Assembly (NCBI RefSeq): GCF_019219825.1
Contig: NZ_JAHUXH010000017.1
Span: 1-64,000 of the forward strand
Length of the DNA stretch: 64,000 nucleotides
Origin: Streptomyces sp. TRM70350
Lineage (GTDB): Bacteria > Actinomycetota > Actinomycetes > Streptomycetales > Streptomycetaceae
Direction of reading: 5' to 3'
The notes beneath the pieces are model-generated. The model saw only the letters and a list, made by a program, of their open reading frames with translations. It ran no database searches and had not been told where the DNA came from. Within the stretch, counting starts at the first letter, position 1. Every line of letters starts with the position of its first letter. Both the position numbers and the translations under genes were made by a program. Positions 25,341 to 33,676 of the stretch are shown here, piece by piece.

Positions 25341-26386
25341 CCCGCGACATCGCCGTCGTCGCCTTCGCGCAGAACGGCCACCGGCGCACCAGCGACGAGT
25401 TCTCCGAGGTCGAGATGCTCATGCCGGTCCTGCACGAGGTGCTGGACCGCACCGGCCTGAAGACCGCCGACATCGGCTTCACCTGCTCCGGCTCCAGCGA
25501 CTACCTCGCTGGCCGCGCCTTCTCCTTCACGCTCGCCCTGGACGGGGTGGGCGCCTGGCCGCCGATCTCCGAGTCGCACGTCGAGATGGACGGCGCCTGG
25601 GCGCTGTACGAGGCGTGGACCAAGCTGCTGACGGGGGAGACGGACACCGCCCTCGTGTACGCGTACGGCAAGTCCTCGCCCGGCCCCGTACGGGACGTCC
25701 TCACCCGCCAGCTCGACCCCTACTACGTCGCCCCGCTGTGGCCCGACTCCGTCGCCCTCGCCGCCCTCCAGGCCCAGGCGCTCATCGACGCGGGCGAGAC
25801 CGACGAGCCCGCCCTCGCGGCCGTGGCGGCCCGCAGCCGCGCGGCGGCCCAGGACAACCCGCACGCCCAGCTGCGGGGTCCGGTGCCGCACGGGGAGTAC
25901 GTCGTACGGCCCCTGCGCACCGGCGACTGCCCGCCCATCGGCGACGGTGCCGCCGCCGTGATCCTCGCCGCCGGGGAGCGCGCCCGCGAGCTGTGCGCCC
26001 ACCCCGCCTGGATCCGCGGCATCGACCACCGCATCGAGGCGCACGGCCTCGGCGTCCGTGACCTCACCGACTCGCCCTCCACCCGCCTGGCCGCCGAGCG
26101 GGCCGGAGCCTTCGAACGCCCCGTCGACACGGCCGAGCTGCACGCACCCTTCACCGCCCAGGAGATCGTCCTGCGCAAGGCGCTGCGCCTCGACGACACC
26201 GTGTCCGTCAACCCGTCCGGCGGCGCGCTCGCCGCCCACCCGATCATGGCCGCCGGTCTCGTCCGCATCGGCGAGGCGGCCACGCGCATCCACCGGGGCG
26301 AGTCCGACCGGGCCCTCGCCCACGCCACGTCCGGCCCCTGTCTGCAACAGAACCTGGTCGCCGTACTCGAAGGGGATTCCCGATGA
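25337..26386 (+). CDS. Thiolase-fold lipid-transfer protein (Ltp4-like)
   Basis: A 349-residue thiolase-superfamily protein translationally coupled to the DUF35 gene (GTGA overlap) and to the next thiolase gene (ATGA overlap). Thiolase blocks are visible: DIGFTCSGSSDYLAGRAFSF, GDCPPIGDGAAAVILAAGER (about 195-214), and VNPSGGALAAHPIMAAGLVR near the C-terminus. At the usual nucleophile position the sequence reads ESHVEMDGAWAL, without a Cys. That is as in non-thiolytic SCPx/Ltp proteins, some of which are retro-aldolases. It probably forms a heteromer with the downstream paralogue and the DUF35 protein. Confidence 0.82.
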   Translation: MTRDIAVVAFAQNGHRRTSDEFSEVEMLMPVLHEVLDRTGLKTADIGFTCSGSSDYLAGRAFSFTLALDGVGAWPPISESHVEMDGAWALYEAWTKLLTGETDTALVYAYGKSSPGPVRDVLTRQLDPYYVAPLWPDSVALAALQAQALIDAGETDEPALAAVAARSRAAAQDNPHAQLRGPVPHGEYVVRPLRTGDCPPIGDGAAAVILAAGERARELCAHPAWIRGIDHRIEAHGLGVRDLTDSPSTRLAAERAGAFERPVDTAELHAPFTAQEIVLRKALRLDDTVSVNPSGGALAAHPIMAAGLVRIGEAATRIHRGESDRALAHATSGPCLQQNLVAVLEGDSR

Positions 26387-27549
26387 GCAAGGAGCCCGTG
26401 GCCGTCGTAGGCGTCGGCCAGACCAAGCACGTGGCGGCACGCCGGGACGTCTCCATCGCCGGGCTCGTCCGGGAGGCGGCCCGAAGGGCCCTCGACGACG
26501 CCGAACTGACCTGGGCCGACATCGACGCCGTGGTCATCGGCAAGGCGCCCGACTTCTTCGAGGGCGTGATGATGCCGGAGCTGTATCTGGCGGACGCGCT
26601 GGGCGCGGTCGGCAAGCCGATGCTCCGGGTGCACACCGCGGGCTCGGTCGGTGGCTCCACCGCCCTGGTCGCCGCCCAGCTCGTCGCCGCCCGCGTGCAC
26701 GCCACCGTCCTCACCCTCGCCTTCGAGAAGCAGTCCGAGTCCAACGCCATGTGGGGCCTGTCCCTGCCGATCCCGTTCCAGCAGCCGCTGCTGGCCGGGG
26801 CGGGCGGCTTCTTCGCCCCGCACGTGCGGGCGTACATGCGGCGCAGCGGCGCACCCGACGCGATCGGCTCGCTCGTGGCGTACAAGGACCGGCGCAACGC
26901 CCTGAAGAACCCCTACGCCCATCTCCACGAGCACGACATCACCCTGGAGAAGGTCCAGGCCTCGCCGATGCTCTGGGACCCGATCCGCTACTCGGAGACC
27001 TGCCCGTCCTCCGACGGCGCCTGCGCCATGGTCCTCACCGACCGCGCGGGAGCCGCCCGCGCCCCCCGCCCGCCCGCCTGGATGCTCGGCGGCGCGATGC
27101 GCAGCGAACCCACCCTCTTCGCGGGGAAGGACTTCGTCTCGCCGCGGGCCGGCCGGGACTGCGCCGCCGACGTCTACCGGCAGGCCCAGATCGCCGACCC
27201 GCGCCGGGACATCGACGCCGCCGAGATCTACGTACCGTTCTCCTGGTACGAGCCGATGTGGCTGGAGAACCTCGGCTTCGCCGCCGAGGGCGAGGGCTGG
27301 AAGCTCACCGAGTCCGGGGTGACCGAACTGGACGGGGACCTGCCGGTCAACATGTCGGGCGGCGTGCTGTCCACCAACCCCATCGGCGCCTCCGGCATGA
27401 TCCGCTTCGCGGAGGCGGCCCTGCAGGTGCGCGGGCTGGCGGGCGACCACCAGGTGGACGGCGCCCGCAAGGTGCTCGGGCACGCGTACGGCGGCGGCTC
27501 GCAGTTCTTCTCGATGTGGCTGGTGGGAGCGCAGCCGCCGGACGCCTGA
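26383..27549 (+). CDS. Thiolase-fold lipid-transfer protein (Ltp3-like)
   Basis: A 388-residue thiolase-family protein. The N-terminus is VAVVGVGQTKHVAARRDVSI, the nucleophile region reads RVHTAGSVGGSTALVAAQLV with no Cys, and the C-terminal motifs are MSGGVLSTNPIGASGMIRFA and LGHAYGGGSQFFSMWL. Missing Cys argues against thiolysis and for a retro-aldol or structural role like Ltp2 in steroid side-chain cleavage. It is last in the coupled DUF35-thiolase-thiolase operon. The order and sizes match Rv3521-Rv3522-Rv3523 of M. tuberculosis as I remember them, which belong to the cholesterol-induced set. Confidence 0.84.
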   Translation: MSKEPVAVVGVGQTKHVAARRDVSIAGLVREAARRALDDAELTWADIDAVVIGKAPDFFEGVMMPELYLADALGAVGKPMLRVHTAGSVGGSTALVAAQLVAARVHATVLTLAFEKQSESNAMWGLSLPIPFQQPLLAGAGGFFAPHVRAYMRRSGAPDAIGSLVAYKDRRNALKNPYAHLHEHDITLEKVQASPMLWDPIRYSETCPSSDGACAMVLTDRAGAARAPRPPAWMLGGAMRSEPTLFAGKDFVSPRAGRDCAADVYRQAQIADPRRDIDAAEIYVPFSWYEPMWLENLGFAAEGEGWKLTESGVTELDGDLPVNMSGGVLSTNPIGASGMIRFAEAALQVRGLAGDHQVDGARKVLGHAYGGGSQFFSMWLVGAQPPDA

Positions 27550-27631
27550 AAGGTCCCCCTCACGTGGCCTGTTGACACCGGGGGCCGATCGCTAGGCTGG
27601 CCGCGGACGACGAGTCGGGAGGAGCACGGAC

Positions 27632-27874
27632 GTGGCCGAGACCACCACCCAGCAGCAGCCGCTCATGGGCTGGGACAAGCCGGAACTGGACCTGAGCAAC
27701 GCCGAATGGCAGTCCAGCAGCCGCGGCCTGGGGGATGTCCAGATCGCCTTTGTCGAGGGCTTCATCGCCATGCGCAACAGCGGCCGCCCGGAGAGCCCCT
27801 CCCTGATCTTCACCCCCGACGAGTGGGGCGCGTTCGTGTCGGGCGCGCGCGAAGGCGAGTTCGACCTGACCTGA
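27632..27874 (+). CDS. DUF397 domain protein
   Basis: An 80-residue protein with the DUF397 signature SLIFTPDEWGAFVSGAREGE at its end. DUF397 proteins usually sit beside an XRE-type HTH regulator and act with it as small antitoxin-like or modulating partners (BldB/WhiJ-associated families). No XRE gene is adjacent here, so this is a solitary copy. The GTG at 27632 has GGAGGAG 8 bases upstream, a strong site. Confidence 0.8.
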   Translation: MAETTTQQQPLMGWDKPELDLSNAEWQSSSRGLGDVQIAFVEGFIAMRNSGRPESPSLIFTPDEWGAFVSGAREGEFDLT

Positions 27875-28023
27875 GGCCGCCCGGGCGAACCGGGTGGACG
27901 GGCCGATCCGGGGGTGTTCCGCCCGATTTTCCGGACACGCGTCCCTGTGAGCCCTCCCCGGGCCGAGGCCTGAGCGAGGCTGGCCCCGGGAAGGGGTGGG
28001 TCGCCACTCCGGAGGTGAGGAAC

Positions 28024-28929
28024 ATGAACACCCTGCCGGTCATCGCGGCGTTCGACGGGTCGGACGACAGCCTGCGGGCCCTGGACTGGGCCCTCGACGC
28101 CGCCCGCAGGCGCGGCGCGCCGCTGCGGGTGGTGCATGTGCGGCAGTACGCCGTCCGGGTGCCCGCCGGTGTCGAGGTCGCCCGGCTGCCGGAGCCGGAG
28201 GACGACCCGGTGCTCGCCCGGGCCCGCGCGTACGTCGCCGAGCGCGCCGAGGGGCTGCTCGTGGAGTACCTCGGCCCGGAGGGCACACCGGCCGCCGTGC
28301 TGCCCGAACTGGGCGCCGAGGCCCAGCTGTTGGTGCTCGGCGCGCGGGGCCGGGGCGGCTTCGCGAGGCTCCTGCTCGGCTCCAACGGCCTCGCGGTGGC
28401 CCGGGACGCCGAGTGCCCGGTCGTCGTGGTGCCCCGGCCCGGCCGCGAGGTCGACGACGCCCCGCCGCAGGAACCGGGACCCCGGGTGGTCGTCGGCCTC
28501 AACGTGGACGGCCCGGACGACGCCGCCCTCGCCTTCGCATTCCAGGAGGGCGCCCTGCGCGACGCCCGCCTGCAGGTGGTCGCCGCCTACCCGTGGCCGG
28601 TGCAGCTCTGGGCGGGTGGCGCGGGCGAGCTGCTGCCGACCGGCATCGACCAGGACGCCGTCGAGAGCGAGACACGCGTCCTCGCGGAGGGCTTCCTCGC
28701 CCCGCACCGCCGGCGCCACCCCGACGTCCGGGCGGAACCGTACGTGGCCCCCGGCGACGCCGCCGCCCACCTCGTGGCGAACTCCCTGGACGCCGACCTG
28801 GTCGTCGTCGGCCGCCACCGCCGCCGCCTGCTCGCCCCCGCCCGCATGATGGGCTCGGTCACCCTTGCCGTACTGCTGCACGCGGCGAGCCCGGTGGCGG
28901 TGGTGCCGCCCGCGCCGCCGGAGGAGTGA
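28024..28929 (+). CDS. Universal stress protein, tandem UspA domains
   Basis: A 301-residue cytoplasmic protein with two Usp folds (about 3-140 and 157-297). The first opens PVIAAFDGSDDSLRALDWAL and has the ATP-binding-type motif LGARGRGGFARLLLGSNGLA. The second opens RVVVGLNVDGPDDAALAFAF and ends VVVGRHRRRLLAPARMMGSV. The second domain lacks a clean GxGxxG and may not bind ATP. Start 28024 has GGAGG upstream. It is monocistronic by spacing. Ligand and stress signal are not evident. Confidence 0.9.
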   Translation: MNTLPVIAAFDGSDDSLRALDWALDAARRRGAPLRVVHVRQYAVRVPAGVEVARLPEPEDDPVLARARAYVAERAEGLLVEYLGPEGTPAAVLPELGAEAQLLVLGARGRGGFARLLLGSNGLAVARDAECPVVVVPRPGREVDDAPPQEPGPRVVVGLNVDGPDDAALAFAFQEGALRDARLQVVAAYPWPVQLWAGGAGELLPTGIDQDAVESETRVLAEGFLAPHRRRHPDVRAEPYVAPGDAAAHLVANSLDADLVVVGRHRRRLLAPARMMGSVTLAVLLHAASPVAVVPPAPPEE

Positions 28930-28941
28930 AGCCACCCGCGA

Positions 28942-28972
28942 GCTAATGATTGCCTCGGCCCATATCATTAGC
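28942..28972. promoter_or_regulatory. Perfect 9-base inverted repeat at the start of the CGNR gene
   Basis: GCTAATGAT (28942-28950) and ATCATTAGC (28964-28972) flank 13 bases and end 3 bases before the ATG at 28976. The AT-rich arms stand out in this GC-rich DNA. Position suggests an operator for autoregulation by the CGNR protein, or a site overlapping a leaderless start. Confidence 0.7.
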
Positions 28973-28975
28973 GCC

Positions 28976-29575
28976 ATGCAGGACTCGACCAGCGGGGACG
29001 CCCGGCTCGCGCTCGACCTCGCCCTGACCATCCGGCACGACGGACACGGCGGCGTCGCCGACGACCTGACCGACTCCGAGGGGCTCACCACCTGGGTGCG
29101 CTCCCATCCCGACGCCCTGCCCGGCGCCGGTGCCTCCACCGCCGACGCCGAGACGCTCGCCGCCGTCCGCGAGGTGCGCGCGGCCGTCCGCGCCCTCTTC
29201 GCCCGCGCGGTACGCCCGGCCGCCCCGAGCCCCGCCGACGCGGCCCGCCTGCTGCCCGTACCGGAAGCCCTGGCCCGCCTGAACGCCGCGGCCGCCCGCG
29301 TCCCCACCGTTCCCGTCCTGCACTGGCCCGACGACGCCGAACCCGCCGTACACCACCACTCCGCACACGGTGACCATGACCTCGCGGCAGTGCTCGCGCG
29401 GGCCGCCATCGCCTTCCTCGCGAGCCCCGAACGCCACCGGCTGCGCGCCTGCCACGCCCCTCGCTGCGTGCGCTACTTCCTGAAGGAGCACCCCCGGCAG
29501 GAGTGGTGCAAACCGTCCTGCGGCAACCGCGCCCGGGTGGCCCGCCACCACGAACGGCACAAAAAGTCCGTCTAG
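28976..29575 (+). CDS. CGNR zinc-finger / ABATE-domain regulator
   Basis: A 199-residue protein with an N-terminal ABATE (putative stress-induced regulatory) domain (about 8-140) and a C-terminal CGNR zinc finger: CHAPRCVRYFLKEHPRQEWC then KPSCGNRARVARHHERH (about 158-195). The finger is thought to bind DNA. The inverted repeat at 28942-28972 sits against the ATG at 28976, leaving no room for a ribosome site, so translation may be leaderless. A start at about 28946 would put the repeat inside the gene and seems less likely. Confidence 0.83.
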   Translation: MQDSTSGDARLALDLALTIRHDGHGGVADDLTDSEGLTTWVRSHPDALPGAGASTADAETLAAVREVRAAVRALFARAVRPAAPSPADAARLLPVPEALARLNAAAARVPTVPVLHWPDDAEPAVHHHSAHGDHDLAAVLARAAIAFLASPERHRLRACHAPRCVRYFLKEHPRQEWCKPSCGNRARVARHHERHKKSV

Positions 29576-29646
29576 CCGCCGACCTCCGCCGCAACGGAGT
29601 CCCGCCTGCCCGACGCCGACGACCTGCGGGCACGTACCATGGCGGC

Positions 29647-30144
29647 ATGTCGTTCCTCCGCCGCCGCAGTGCCACCCCCGCCGGGCCCGACTTCGACGTG
29701 CTGGCCATGGACCCGGGCGACTGGCCCGGCAATCTGGGCGCGGGCCTGCTGCCCGCCCCCGACGGCACCTGCCAGGGCGTCTTCCTGCGCTACGACCTGT
29801 TCGGCGGCCGCGGCCCCGCGATGATCATCGGCAACCTGCCCGAGGGCTCCCCGGCCCGCGAGGTCGCCGAGGGGCAGGTCCCGTTCGAGGTGGCCCAGCT
29901 GCTGCTGGCCCTGGAGAACGACGAGGAGGTGACGGTCGTCGGCACCGAGGACGTGCCGGTGATGCAGGGCGACAATCTCCTCATCGTGCGCCGCCTGAAG
30001 CTCTCCGAGAGCCGGATCTCCTGCGTGCAGTTCGACCGCAGCGACAACGTCCTGGTCACCATCGCCGCCTGGGACCGCCCCATCACCGACGACCTGTACA
30101 CCCTGCTGAAGCCGCTCCCGGCGGAACTGTTCCAGCAGGGCTGA
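29647..30144 (+). CDS. Conserved Streptomyces protein of unknown function
   Basis: A 165-residue soluble acidic protein (SFLRRRSATPAGPDFDVLAM at the start, RRLKLSESRISCVQFDRSD in the middle, LLKPLPAELFQQG at the end). It has no signal peptide, membrane segment or catalytic motif that I recognise. Codon use matches neighbouring genes and the reading frame is clean, so it is likely real. The ATG at 29647 follows a short spacer from the CGNR gene (71 bases), so cotranscription is possible. Confidence 0.65.
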   Translation: MSFLRRRSATPAGPDFDVLAMDPGDWPGNLGAGLLPAPDGTCQGVFLRYDLFGGRGPAMIIGNLPEGSPAREVAEGQVPFEVAQLLLALENDEEVTVVGTEDVPVMQGDNLLIVRRLKLSESRISCVQFDRSDNVLVTIAAWDRPITDDLYTLLKPLPAELFQQG

Positions 30145-30148
30145 GCCG

Positions 30149-30530
30149 CTACGACGACACCGTCACGTCGGCCGCCCGGACGCAGCCGGTACGGCAGCGG
30201 GGACACCGGCTGGGCGGGCACTCCCGCCGGGTAGGCGGACGGCCGGGTAGGCGCGGCCGTACACCGGGACGCCGTCCAGACCGTGCTTCGGCGTGATGAC
30301 CAGGCCCTTCGCGGGGACCGCGGTCGGCGCCCTCGCCGGGTTGCGCAACCACGCCTGCTGCCCCAGGTACCAGATCGCCGTCCAGTCGCCCTGGCGTCCG
30401 GCCACCGCGAACTGCTGGCCCGTGGAGACCCTCGCCGGGCCCGGAAGGACACGTAGGTCGGGTCCTGCACGAGGTCCAGGACGCCCTCCCCGGCAAAGCA
30501 GCCTCCTGGGGCGGTTGGGCGCCATCATGC
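30149..30530 (-). pseudogene. C-terminal remnant of an N-acetylmuramoyl-L-alanine amidase-like protein
   Basis: The minus strand reads VSTGQQFAVAGRQGDWTAIW and YLGQQAWLRNPARAPTAVPA, then KGLVITPKHGLDGVPVYGRA. After a frameshift it continues AYPAGVPAQPVSPLPYRL. This order resembles the C-terminal SH3-like and tail regions of secreted Streptomyces amidases. There is no catalytic domain and no start. It is debris of a cell-wall hydrolase gene. Confidence 0.6.
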
Positions 30531-30711
30531 AACCCAGGAGGCGATTTCCCCGGTCAGGGCAGGGTTGTGGGAGTTTCGTGGCGGCGGCCGACGGGCCTGC
30601 GGGGCGTCAGCGGCGTACACCAATGAACCGGTCCGCGACGGCCCTGCCCCGGACGCGACGAGGTCCGCGGTGCGCCGCTGTCCTTGGCGCACCGCGAACC
30701 GTCATCCCCCT

Positions 30712-31893
30712 TCAGCGAGTGCCGACCGCCGCGCGCACGGCCCGGCGGGCCAGCTGGCAGTCGTCGTGCAGCCGCCGCAGCAGCAGCCGCTGCTCCTCGC
30801 CGGACGGCGCGGCACCCGGATGCGCCACTCCCGGTGCCGCCGGGGTCGCGTCGTGCATCGAACGCTGCACGGCCGTCTCGTACGTACGGATCTCGCGGGT
30901 CAGTACGAGCATCAGGTTGACCAGGAACGCGTCCCGCGAGGCCGGCCCCGCGGACTGGGCGATCTGGCTGATGTGCCGCCGCGCGGCGGGGGCGTCGCCG
31001 AGCACCGACCACAGGGTGGCCAGGTCGTACCCCGGCAGGTACCAGCCGGCGTGCTCCCAGTCCACCAGGACCGGTCCCGCGGGCGAGAGCAGGATGTTCG
31101 ACAGCAGCGCGTCGCCGTGGCAGAACTGGCCCATGCCCTGCCGCCCCGCGGCGAGCGCGATGCCGTGCAGCAGCTTCTGCAGGTCGCCCAGGTCCCGGTC
31201 GGTGAGCAGCCCCAGCTCGTGGTACCGGGAGATCCGGGCCGCGTAGTCCAGCGGCGCGTCGAACGTGCCCGCGGGGGGCCGCCAGGCGTTCAGGCGGCAG
31301 ATCGCGCTCAGCGCCTGCCGGATGTCCGCGCGCGGCGGTGCCTCCGCCGGGTGCCGCTGGAGTGCCGCCGCCCGTCCCGGCATCCGCTCGATGACCAGGG
31401 TGCAGTTGTCCGGGTCCGCCGCGATCAGCCGGGGCGCCCGCACGGGCGGGCGGTGCCGGACGAACGAGCGGTATGCCGCTATCTCGTGGCGGATCCGCTC
31501 CGCCCACGCCGGGGATTGGTCCAGTAAACATTTGGCGACGGCCGTACTGCGTCCTGTGGTACCGACCAGCAGCACGGACCGTCCGCTGCGCCGCAGCACC
31601 TGCACCGGGGTGAACTCCGGGCAGATCCGGTGCACCGAGGCGATCGCCGTACGCAGTTGGGCGCCCTGGGGGCCGGACAAGTCGAGTCTCCCGCTGAGCG
31701 GTTGGGTGCCGAGCCCCGCGGGGCGCCGCGTCCGGCCCGCACCGAGCACGGGGGCCGTCGGGCGTGCGGGGGCGAGGTAGGGGCCGCCGCCGCCCGGCAG
31801 CGGGGGCTCTCCCGGCCTGGGGGAGGCGGGAGCCGCGGGGCGCGGGCGCAGCGGCCGGGGCGGGGCGGACACGGAGGACGATGCTGCGTACAT
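30712..31893 (-). CDS. Aminoglycoside-phosphotransferase-family kinase
   Basis: A 393-residue APH/ChoK-fold small-molecule kinase. The first 60 residues are Pro/Arg-rich and probably disordered. The catalytic loop is FCHGDALLSNILL (HGD with the following Asn, about 265-277) and the metal-binding Asp is in GPVLVDWEHAG. The invariant ATP-binding Lys is likely in VAKCLLDQ. The ATG at 31893 follows AAGGGATC. It is divergent from the NsdB-type regulator (245 bases apart). Substrate unknown; resistance function cannot be assumed. Confidence 0.82.
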   Translation of the reverse strand: MYAASSSVSAPPRPLRPRPAAPASPRPGEPPLPGGGGPYLAPARPTAPVLGAGRTRRPAGLGTQPLSGRLDLSGPQGAQLRTAIASVHRICPEFTPVQVLRRSGRSVLLVGTTGRSTAVAKCLLDQSPAWAERIRHEIAAYRSFVRHRPPVRAPRLIAADPDNCTLVIERMPGRAAALQRHPAEAPPRADIRQALSAICRLNAWRPPAGTFDAPLDYAARISRYHELGLLTDRDLGDLQKLLHGIALAAGRQGMGQFCHGDALLSNILLSPAGPVLVDWEHAGWYLPGYDLATLWSVLGDAPAARRHISQIAQSAGPASRDAFLVNLMLVLTREIRTYETAVQRSMHDATPAAPGVAHPGAAPSGEEQRLLLRRLHDDCQLARRAVRAAVGTR

Positions 31894-32138
31894 GGGCGAG
31901 ACAGATCCCTTCGTGTGCCTGCGACGTCATGACGCCACCCGAACCGACCGCCCGGGTGCACCCTGGGGAATGCACCAGCCGTATCAGGACGGCGACCGGG
32001 TCGGGGTGGCGCGTTCCTACCTGACACCCGATGCCCCGTGGCACACCATCTGGCGCACCCTGGCGAACCCTGGCGAATAGTCGCCCGGCAACTCGCCCCG
32101 GGCTACTGTCAACTCAGCCGAGAACCTGGGGGCTTGAC

Positions 32139-33632
32139 GTGAGCGGACAACCCAACACCCGCCTTGCGGACCTGTTCGGCCTGGCCGGCTGGTCCAAGGG
32201 CGAGCTCGCGAGGCTGGTCAACAAGCAGGCGGCGGCCATGGGCCATCCCCAGCTGGCGACCGACACCTCACGGGTGCGGCGGTGGATCGACATGGGAGAG
32301 ATCCCGCGTGATCCGGTGCCGCGGGTGCTGGCGGCTCTGTTCACCGAGCGTCTCGGCCGTGTCGTGACCATCGAGGACCTCGGTCTGGTCCGGCACGGGC
32401 GTACGGGGAAGCGGCAGGGCGGCGGGAGTGTGGAGCATCCCGACGGTGTGCCGTGGGCGCCCGAACGGACCGCTGCGGTCCTCACCGAATTCACGGGAAT
32501 GGACCTCATGCTCAACCGACGCGGCTTGGTGGGCGCGGGCGCCGCGCTCGCCGCGGGATCCGCACTCAGCAGCGCCATGTACGACTGGCTGCACACCGAT
32601 CCGGCCCTGGCGGCCGACGCTCCCCATCTCGACGACCCCCTGCACGCCGACCCCGCCGGGTTCGACCGCTATGAGGCCGCCCCCATCGGGTCCCAGGAGA
32701 TCGAGGAACTGGAGCGCTCGGTCGAGGTGTTCCGCGCCTGGGACGCGGCCCGCGGCGGCGGGCTCCAGCGCAAGGCGGTCGTGGGCCAGCTCAACGAGGT
32801 GGGCGGGATGCTCGCCTACCGTCACCCACCCCATCTGCAACGGCGCCTGTGGGGCGTCGCCGCCAACCTCGCCGTCCTCGCGGGCTGGATGTCGCACGAC
32901 GTCGGCCTGGAGCCCACGGCCCAGAAGTACTTCGTCATCGCCGCCCATGCCGCGCGCGAGGGCGGCGACCGGCCCCGGGCCGGCGAGGCGCTCTCCCGGG
33001 CGGCCCGCCAGATGGTGCACCTGGGCCGGCCCGACGACGCGCTGGACCTGATGAAACTCGCCCAGTCCGGCTCCGGGGAGGAGGTACTGCCCCGCACCCG
33101 GGCGATGTTCCACACCATCGAGGCGTGGGCCCAGGCGTCCATGGGCAAGGGCCAGGCCATGCGCCGCACCCTCGGCCAGGCGGAGGACCTGTTCGTCTCC
33201 GACAAGGCGGACGTGCCGCCGCCCAGCTGGATGCAGCTGTTCAACGAGGCGGACCTGTACGGCATGCAGGCCCTTGCCTACCGCACGCTCGCGGAGTTCG
33301 AGCCGGGCGCGGCGACGTACGCCCAGTACTACGCGGACAAGGCGCTGGCGCTGCGGGTCGAAGCACAGCAGCGGTCGAAGATCTTCGACTTCCTGTCCAT
33401 GGCCTCCGCCTGCTTCATCGCCGACGACCCCGAACAGGCAGACCGGTTCGCCCGCCTCGCCCTGATGTCGATGGGGCAGAACTCCTCCCGCCGCACCTGG
33501 GACCGGCTGCGCCAGATGTACCGGCTCACCGCCGAGTACGCCGAGTATCCGAAGATCCAGGAGCTGCGGGAGGAGATCAAGCTGGCGCTGCCGAAGACGA
33601 AGGGGAGGGGCGGCAACAGCTCACAGGTGTAG
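32139..33632 (+). CDS. nsdB: NsdA/NsdB-type TPR regulator of antibiotic production and differentiation
   Basis: A 497-residue regulator whose N-terminus (NTRLADLFGLAGWSKGELAR then VNKQAAAMGHPQLATDTSRV) matches the helix-turn-helix-like start of Streptomyces NsdA/NsdB proteins, known as negative regulators of antibiotic synthesis. A short hydrophobic stretch (LVGAGAALAAGSALSSAMYD, about 128-147) is followed by TPR-like helices to the end. The GTG at 32139 has GGGGG upstream. Of the two paralogues, NsdB is my best guess from memory of the N-terminal sequence; NsdA remains possible. Confidence 0.78.
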   Translation: MSGQPNTRLADLFGLAGWSKGELARLVNKQAAAMGHPQLATDTSRVRRWIDMGEIPRDPVPRVLAALFTERLGRVVTIEDLGLVRHGRTGKRQGGGSVEHPDGVPWAPERTAAVLTEFTGMDLMLNRRGLVGAGAALAAGSALSSAMYDWLHTDPALAADAPHLDDPLHADPAGFDRYEAAPIGSQEIEELERSVEVFRAWDAARGGGLQRKAVVGQLNEVGGMLAYRHPPHLQRRLWGVAANLAVLAGWMSHDVGLEPTAQKYFVIAAHAAREGGDRPRAGEALSRAARQMVHLGRPDDALDLMKLAQSGSGEEVLPRTRAMFHTIEAWAQASMGKGQAMRRTLGQAEDLFVSDKADVPPPSWMQLFNEADLYGMQALAYRTLAEFEPGAATYAQYYADKALALRVEAQQRSKIFDFLSMASACFIADDPEQADRFARLALMSMGQNSSRRTWDRLRQMYRLTAEYAEYPKIQELREEIKLALPKTKGRGGNSSQV

Positions 33633-33676
33633 TTCGACTGTCCCCGCCTCTTACCACGCCACCTATCAACTGTCCC

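Noticed and set aside
30712..31893. Aminoglycoside resistance gene
   Set aside because: Only the general APH fold motifs are present; the protein has a long disordered start, and context points to regulation or metabolism.
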